From assembly GCA_937864085.1 (NCBI GenBank), contig CALMIH010000189.1, positions 1-11,036 on the forward strand: a stretch of DNA of 11,036 bases, in the 5' to 3' direction. The notes below the pieces were generated by a model. It made no database searches and was not told the DNA's origin. It saw only the letters and a list, made by a program, of their open reading frames with translations. Of this stretch, positions 6,516 to 11,036 are shown in pieces. Position 1 is the stretch's first letter. Each line of letters begins with the position of its first letter. The DNA is from an uncultured Chloroflexota bacterium. Lineage in GTDB: Bacteria > Chloroflexota > Limnocylindria > Limnocylindrales > Limnocylindraceae. A program made the position numbers and the translations under genes.

Positions 6516-7798
6516 TTGCGGAGCGTAGCGCGGCGGCGGTTGAGAAGGGCGGCGGCGCCCACACCAACGGCGAGCACGAGTGCGGCCGAAGCGAAGATTG
6601 GCGTCAGCGCAAGGAGGTCCCCCTCTCGTGGGGCGCCGGCGAGGGCAGCGAGTGAGGCTGCGGCGAGACCCGCAACGTTCCCTGCGTAGAGCGGGAAGAG
6701 GGAGAGGCTGAGCGCCGCAGAGCGACGGAGCGGTGTGACGCGCTCAGCAAGCCAGGTGAAGACGGCCGCCTGCAGGAGCGCGGAGACGGCGGCGATCGCC
6801 GTGATGCTGACCGCAAGGAGCGGGAGTGTGGGGGTAACGGCGAGTGAGGCGGCGGCAACAGCACCAACGGTGAATGCGAGCGCGGCACTTCGCGGGATAC
6901 CGATACGCGGGAAGGTGAGCGCGGCGAAGAGTGGCGCGATCAGGGCGCCGATGAGCGCGGAGAAGCCGATCAGCAGCCCGACCGCGCCAGCGACACCAGG
7001 AGCGGCGAGTGGCTCGGCCATACCTCCGACTGCTTCGCCGATCGACACCTCGGCGATGCGGAGCGGGAGGGCGGGGCGCAGCATCCGCTCACCAGCAATG
7101 CCGAGCATCAAGACAAGGTAACCCGCACGCGCGACTGGGTCGCGCAGCACATCAGTGATTCCGCGTCGTGCAACCTGCAGCACACTGCCACGCTGTGGTG
7201 CTGTTGGGCGCACATCGGGGATCGCCACGATATTCGCAACGATCAAGAGGCCGTTAAGGAGTGCGGCAACGGCGATCGGTGCGGCGAGGGTGAGGCCGAG
7301 TCCGCCGATCAGCCATGCGGCGAGGAGTGGGCCAGCGGCAAAGCCCATCGGTGCTGCGGCGCTAAAGAGCGAGATGACGCGCGCCCGCTCGCGCTCGGGC
7401 GCTACTTCACGGATCGTTGCGAGCATCACGCCAGTGTTGCCGAGCCAGAAGCCGAGCGCCACCGTCGCGCCAACCAGTTGCCAGGCCTGGTCGGCGAGCG
7501 CAAAGGCGATCAGCGCCGCAAGGGCAATGAGGCCGCTGCGCACGATGACAAGTCGACGTGATCGCAACTCGGCAATCGCGAGCCAGATCGGTACTTGCGG
7601 TGCACCGATGACGAAGAGCCCTGCAATAGAGAGACCGGTCAGTGATGCAATCTCGCCGATGGGTACGCCGGCCTGCTCTAGCGCCATGGGGAGATACGAG
7701 TAGATGATGCTGACGCCAAAGATCTCGGCGAACTGCACCGCAATGTAGACGGCAATAATCCGCCGCCACGCTGGGTGCGCGCCGCTCCTTGAGTTCAC
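6512..7798 (-). CDS. Major facilitator superfamily transporter
   Basis: A 428-residue integral membrane protein with about 12 hydrophobic spans, starting with IIAVYIAVQFAEIFGVSII. The loop between spans 2 and 3 holds a degenerate motif A (AELRSRRLV). PERERARVISLFSAAAPMG followed by FAAGPLLAAWL resembles the loop and span 5 region of drug/proton antiporter-like MFS proteins. The substrate cannot be inferred and the direction of transport is unknown. The start is GTG 7796-7798, whose last bases form the TGA of the Fe-S photolyase gene (GTGA). A longer frame from 7882 would run through the photolyase coding sequence and adds a polar, non-membrane stretch, so I rejected it. It overlaps the hydrolase gene downstream by 4 nt, which suggests it moves that enzyme's substrate or product. 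Confidence 0.87.
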   Translation of the reverse strand: MNSRSGAHPAWRRIIAVYIAVQFAEIFGVSIIYSYLPMALEQAGVPIGEIASLTGLSIAGLFVIGAPQVPIWLAIAELRSRRLVIVRSGLIALAALIAFALADQAWQLVGATVALGFWLGNTGVMLATIREVAPERERARVISLFSAAAPMGFAAGPLLAAWLIGGLGLTLAAPIAVAALLNGLLIVANIVAIPDVRPTAPQRGSVLQVARRGITDVLRDPVARAGYLVLMLGIAGERMLRPALPLRIAEVSIGEAVGGMAEPLAAPGVAGAVGLLIGFSALIGALIAPLFAALTFPRIGIPRSAALAFTVGAVAAASLAVTPTLPLLAVSITAIAAVSALLQAAVFTWLAERVTPLRRSAALSLSLFPLYAGNVAGLAAASLAALAGAPREGDLLALTPIFASAALVLAVGVGAAALLNRRRATLRK

Positions 7799-9339
7799 AG
7801 TTGGCCGCTCTTGGCACGCTTGCGAATCAACTTGGCCTGCTCCAGAATTTCGGTGCGGACGCTCTCCTTTCTTGACTCCCACGATCGGACCTGCCGTGCC
7901 ATGCGCGGGTTCTTTACAAACCGTTCGGCGTGTCGGTCAATAAAATCCCAATAGAGTGTCGTAAACGGACAGGCGCGCTCACCAACTGAAAGCTTAGGAT
8001 CGTAGAAGCAGTTGCTGCAGTCGTCTCCCATGCGAGATACATACGCCCCACCCGAGATGTACGGCTTGCTCGTGATCTTTCCGAGATCGGCAAACTGGCT
8101 CATAGCAACCACGTTTGGTGTCACCACCCACGGGTGCGCGTCAATGAACGCCTCAAGGAACCAAGCATCCACCTCTTGTGGTGTCACGCCGATTAAGAGT
8201 GCAAAGTTCCCGAGCAGCATGAGGCGCTCAATGTGATGCACATGACCGCTCTTGATCAGCTTCTGGACCACGCGAGCGATGCATGCCATCTTCGTCTCAC
8301 CGCTCCAGTAGAAGCCTGGAAGCGGTTCGTGATGTTTTAAGCCATTCGCAGTCTCCCATTCACGCCAGAAGGTTTCATAGGTGTGGTGCATGAACTCTCG
8401 CCAGCCAAGAATCTGTCGGATGAAGCCTTCAATTGATTGGAGTGGGATCTCCTTGGGGCGTCGAGCGAACTCTTCTAGTGCGCGAAGAGAAACCTCGTGT
8501 GGCGTCAGGAGGCCCAGGTTGATCGCGCTGGAGAGGAGCGAGTGGTAGAGATGATCATGCTCCGTGGACATCGCATCCTCATACGGACCGAACGCGGCGA
8601 GCCGCTCCTTGCAGAATCGTTCGAGCGCTTCGAGCGCCTGCGCGCGATTCGTTGGCCAGCCGAATCCGTCAAGGCTGCCGAAGTGCTTAGACGCCTCCGC
8701 GCGCACCTCCTCGATGACCTGCTGTGCAGCGCGGCTCGGCGGGAAGGGTGGCGTGCTCGGCACCTTCGCCCCCTTCGGGAGGCGTTGCCGATTCTCCTGG
8801 TCAAGGTTCCAGACGCCACCGAGTGGCTCACCCTTGGCCCCGGGCTCCATCAACCATCCGCGTGCCACTCGAACGCGGCGATACCAATACTCCATTCTCA
8901 ACTCCTTGCGGTCGCTCGCGAACTCCTCCCACTCCTCACGCGTTGTTAGCCAGAGCTCGTTTGGGACGATCTCAAGGTGTACTCCCGTAGATTTTGCCCA
9001 TGCGCGCAGCCGCGTGGTCAGCTGTGGCCCGGACGGCTCCATAGCGAGCAGGTCGGTAACGCTACCCGCCGCACACGCAGCGCTGAGCCCCTCTTCGTAC
9101 GTCTCGGCCTGGATTAACTGCACGGTGAACCCGTGCGCGCGCAGCTGTTCCGCAAACTCACGACCTGCAGCTCGCAGAGTGACCAACGCCTGCACATGTC
9201 GCGGTGCCGGCTGGGCATCGCGCGACTCAACCATCAAGATCGTTGACTTCATCTTCTTACTTGAGAGCGCAGCGAAGACTGGCCCCACCTGATCGGTGAG
9301 TTGGTCTGGAAGGACCAAGATGTGCGGGCTCACGCTCAT
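7795..9339 (-). CDS. Fe-S bacterial cryptochrome/(6-4) photolyase (FeS-BCP, PhrB/CryB type)
   Basis: A 514-residue flavoprotein. The N-terminal domain starts HILVLPDQL and includes an alpha/beta antenna-binding fold (about 5-130). The C-terminal helical domain has GWPTNRAQALEALERF (227-242), TEHDHLYHSLLSSAINLGLL (259-278), IRQILGWREFMH (307-318) and HVHHIERLMLLGNFALL (366-382). Four cysteines, Cys353, Cys441, Cys444 and Cys457, sit three residues after the published [4Fe-4S] ligands of Agrobacterium PhrB (350, 438, 441, 454), and the C-x2-C-x12-C spacing is identical. His368/His369 fit the conserved histidines near FAD. Members of this family repair (6-4) photoproducts with FAD and often bind a ribolumazine antenna; some act as photoreceptors. 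Start ATG 9339 overlaps the DUF2256 stop (ATGA). An upstream extension to 9435 would read through that gene. Confidence 0.94.
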   Translation of the reverse strand: MSVSPHILVLPDQLTDQVGPVFAALSSKKMKSTILMVESRDAQPAPRHVQALVTLRAAGREFAEQLRAHGFTVQLIQAETYEEGLSAACAAGSVTDLLAMEPSGPQLTTRLRAWAKSTGVHLEIVPNELWLTTREEWEEFASDRKELRMEYWYRRVRVARGWLMEPGAKGEPLGGVWNLDQENRQRLPKGAKVPSTPPFPPSRAAQQVIEEVRAEASKHFGSLDGFGWPTNRAQALEALERFCKERLAAFGPYEDAMSTEHDHLYHSLLSSAINLGLLTPHEVSLRALEEFARRPKEIPLQSIEGFIRQILGWREFMHHTYETFWREWETANGLKHHEPLPGFYWSGETKMACIARVVQKLIKSGHVHHIERLMLLGNFALLIGVTPQEVDAWFLEAFIDAHPWVVTPNVVAMSQFADLGKITSKPYISGGAYVSRMGDDCSNCFYDPKLSVGERACPFTTLYWDFIDRHAERFVKNPRMARQVRSWESRKESVRTEILEQAKLIRKRAKSGQL

Positions 9340-9512
9340 CGTGCTGCCCGGCAGGCGTCGCTGCAGTACTTCACCTCGTCCCAGACCTTCTCCCAACGCC
9401 GACGCCACGAGAACGGTCGGCCGCACGATTTGCACATCTTTTCGGCGCGGAGGCTCGGCGGTACGTAGCGTGATGTCTTGTGCGCTTGGCGCTTGTCACC
9501 GCTATTCGCCAC
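9336..9512 (-). CDS. DUF2256 zinc-binding miniprotein
   Basis: A 58-residue protein whose C-terminal half, CKSCGRPFSWRRRWEKVW followed by DEVKYCSDAC, is the DUF2256 signature. Cys27, Cys30, Cys50 and Cys54 (C-x2-C-x19-C-x3-C) form a likely zinc ribbon; the Trp/Arg-rich centre could bind nucleic acid or protein. Function is unknown. From memory, DUF2256 genes commonly neighbour Fe-S photolyases, as here. The best start is GTG 9510-9512, overlapping the CPD photolyase end by 11 nt; it has no clear Shine-Dalgarno and probably depends on coupling. The only later in-frame ATG lies one residue before the first Cys and would remove the whole N-terminal tail. The stop overlaps the next start as ATGA. 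Confidence 0.86.
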   Translation of the reverse strand: MANSGDKRQAHKTSRYVPPSLRAEKMCKSCGRPFSWRRRWEKVWDEVKYCSDACRAAR

Positions 9513-11022
9513 GGGGTTCAGGGAGTGCCTTGACGGCACGTGCGTACGCGGCGAGCGTCCGCGCGCGTGCCTCGGCGTGATCAACCATCGGCTCGGGATA
9601 GTCAACGCCAAGCGTGATGCCAGCCGCTTCGAGCGCGGCGGCGTGCGCCCACGGCGCGTGGATGGCGGGAGACTTCAGTGCAGCAAGTTCGGGAATCCAG
9701 CGACGAACATATGCACCTTCCGGGTCAAAGTTTCCCGCCTGGGTGACGGGGTTAAAGATGCGGAAGTAGGGCTGCGCATCCGTGCCGCTTCCCGCCGACC
9801 ACTGCCACCCGCCGTTGTTCGCCGCAACATCACCGTCAACAAGATGCTGTAAGAAGTGCGCCTCCCCCTTTCGCCAATCAACGAGCAGATCCTTCGTCAA
9901 GAACGATGCGGTGATCATGCGCGCGCGATTATGCATAAATCCTGTCTCGTGAAGTTGCCGCATGGCGGCGTCCACAATTGGGTAGCCAGTGCGCCCTTCG
10001 CGCCAGGCGTTGAAGGGTTCGTCGCGTTCGTCCCACTCAATCGCATCGTACGCAGGCTTCCACGACGATCGTGCGGCGTGCGGCGCGTGCCAGAGCACCT
10101 GTGTGTAGAAGTCGCGCCAGGCAATCTGGCTCACCCAGAGCCGCTCGCCGGAGCGCTCCCCTTCGCGCTCGGGTGGCAGCGGGAGCAGTCGCGACACGAG
10201 CTCGCGCGGCGAAAGGAGTCCGAGATGCAGCGCCGCAGAGAGTCGACTCGTCCCCTCTTCATCTGCGAGGGTGTTGCGGCGCGCGGCATAACCGTTGGCA
10301 CCGTTACCGCGTGCGGCGGTGATCCAACGTTCGGCGACGGCGCGCGCGGCGTTCTCACCAGGCACAGGGAGAAGGGCAACCTTCGCCGTAGGCTGCGCCG
10401 CGCGATCAATCGCGGCGGCGTCAAACTGCAGCGAGCCAGGAAGCGAGAGTGATGGCGACGAAGGGAGCTTTGTTGGCGCTTTCAGCGGCGACTCAGTGTT
10501 CGGCGCAACGCGTTCGAGCCAACGCCGAAAGTACGGCGTGTATACCCCGTAGGCGGTTCCGCCACCAGTGAGCAGTTCATCCGGCTCAACAACGGTCAGG
10601 CCGCGCGTGGCGTGCACGCTGACACCGCGCGGGGCAAGGAGCTCCGCCACCGCGCGGTCGCGCGCGCGTGCATACGGCGTGTGATCGCGAGTGAAGAAGA
10701 GTGAGATGTCGGCTGGCACAACTCCGCTTATAGCGAGGTGTTCGATGAGTGCAGGGAGTGCACTCGTTGCGGGGCCCTGTAACTCCATAAGCGTGGAGCC
10801 ACGCGCCTCCAGTTCCCGCGAAAGCTCGCGAAGACTCTCGCGCAAGAACCAGGTGCGATTTCCACTGGCGCGACGACCAGCCATGACTCCTGGCTCCCAG
10901 ATGAAGATCGGGAGAAGCTTGCCACCACTTGTGCGCGCATCTTCAGCTGCAGCGATTAGTGCGGGGTGATCGTGGAGGCGCAGGTCGCGTCGTAGCCAGA
11001 GGATCGTTGTCGGCTCACTCAT
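9502..11022 (-). CDS. phrB: Deoxyribodipyrimidine (CPD) photolyase, class I
   Basis: A 506-residue FAD enzyme that splits cyclobutane pyrimidine dimers with blue or near-UV light. The N-terminal antenna domain begins ILWLRRDLRLHDHPAL (7-22). The FAD domain shows EEGTSRLSAALHLGLLSPREL (255-275), IAWRDFY (300-306), GYPIVDAAMRQL (346-357), MHNRARMITASFLTKDLLVDW (363-383) and NNGGWQW (402-408). The Trp electron-transfer chain of E. coli PhrB (306, 359, 382) is kept as Trp330, Trp383 and Trp406, and the flavin-N5 Asn (378 in E. coli) as Asn402, which supports a catalytic photolyase rather than a pure sensor. Length is slightly above E. coli PhrB (472), mostly through a Pro/Ser-rich linker near 180-225. 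It is the first gene of the run within the window; only 14 bases precede the ATG, so its promoter is outside. Confidence 0.95.
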   Translation of the reverse strand: MSEPTTILWLRRDLRLHDHPALIAAAEDARTSGGKLLPIFIWEPGVMAGRRASGNRTWFLRESLRELSRELEARGSTLMELQGPATSALPALIEHLAISGVVPADISLFFTRDHTPYARARDRAVAELLAPRGVSVHATRGLTVVEPDELLTGGGTAYGVYTPYFRRWLERVAPNTESPLKAPTKLPSSPSLSLPGSLQFDAAAIDRAAQPTAKVALLPVPGENAARAVAERWITAARGNGANGYAARRNTLADEEGTSRLSAALHLGLLSPRELVSRLLPLPPEREGERSGERLWVSQIAWRDFYTQVLWHAPHAARSSWKPAYDAIEWDERDEPFNAWREGRTGYPIVDAAMRQLHETGFMHNRARMITASFLTKDLLVDWRKGEAHFLQHLVDGDVAANNGGWQWSAGSGTDAQPYFRIFNPVTQAGNFDPEGAYVRRWIPELAALKSPAIHAPWAHAAALEAAGITLGVDYPEPMVDHAEARARTLAAYARAVKALPEPRGE

Positions 11023-11036
11023 ACGTTTGCTCGCTC

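Noticed and set aside
6522..6527. TACGCT, a TANNNT-like box 6 nt before the hydrolase ATG on the minus strand
   Set aside because: It lies in the last codons of the transporter, and the genes overlap as ATGA, so coupling explains expression. The match is probably chance.
6735..7703. Plus-strand open frames opposite the transporter gene
   Set aside because: Ala/Ser/Arg-rich low-complexity translations typical of the antisense strand of a high-GC membrane protein gene; no motifs and no ribosome binding sites.
7799..7882. N-terminal extension of the MFS transporter to 7882
   Set aside because: It is a shadow of the photolyase C-terminus; GTG 7798 gives the pattern of overlaps seen at the other junctions.
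9340..9435. N-terminal extension of the Fe-S photolyase to 9435
   Set aside because: It lies wholly within the DUF2256 gene in another frame and does not resemble the family. ATG 9339 gives a standard N-terminus and an ATGA overlap.
1..11036. CRISPR arrays, tRNA genes, insertion sequences, large inverted repeats
   Set aside because: None seen on reading both strands; coding density leaves no gap over 70 bp for such elements.

Overview
The window reads as two unrelated pieces of DNA joined near position 1190. Bases 1 to about 1190 carry the 3' part of an outer-membrane beta-barrel gene and the 5' part of an ExeA-like AAA ATPase gene. The pair matches the XrtA/PEP-CTERM exopolysaccharide locus of sphingomonad-like Alphaproteobacteria. 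Bases from about 1190 to the end carry compact, high-GC bacterial DNA with many 4-nt stop/start overlaps and GTG starts. Its lineage I cannot fix from sequence alone; a streamlined freshwater actinobacterial or Chloroflexota-like genome is a guess. Both genes that meet at the joint are cut there in different frames, so a chimeric contig is the simplest reading.

Layout. 1-662 (minus): XrtA-associated ATPase, running off the left edge. 674-1189 (minus): C-terminal part of a TIGR03016-like outer-membrane protein. 1190-1499 (minus): N-terminal part of a type I mannose-6-phosphate isomerase. 1539-2765 (minus): aspartate/aromatic aminotransferase. 2766-2835: short divergent promoter region. 2836-3108 (plus): GlsB/YeaQ/YmgE membrane protein. 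3119-4213 (plus): citrate/methylcitrate synthase. 4244-11022 (minus): a seven-gene run transcribed right to left: CPD photolyase, DUF2256 zinc-binding miniprotein, Fe-S bacterial (6-4) photolyase/cryptochrome, MFS transporter, PTER-like phosphotriesterase-family hydrolase, PF07090 'glutamine amidotransferase-like' protein, DinB-family protein. No intergenic stretch exceeds 70 bp. I saw no tRNA, rRNA, CRISPR array or insertion sequence.

Function. The right-hand operon begins with light-driven DNA repair: one enzyme of the class that repairs cyclobutane dimers and one Fe-S enzyme of the class that repairs (6-4) photoproducts, with DUF2256 between them. This suits an organism of sunlit habitats. 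The four downstream genes (transporter, metal-dependent hydrolase, nucleophile-less GATase-like protein, DinB fold) look like a small-molecule uptake/hydrolysis or detoxification module. They are tied to the repair genes by overlapping reading frames. Why these two modules share a transcript is the most interesting open question in the window. The aminotransferase, citrate synthase and isomerase are central metabolism.
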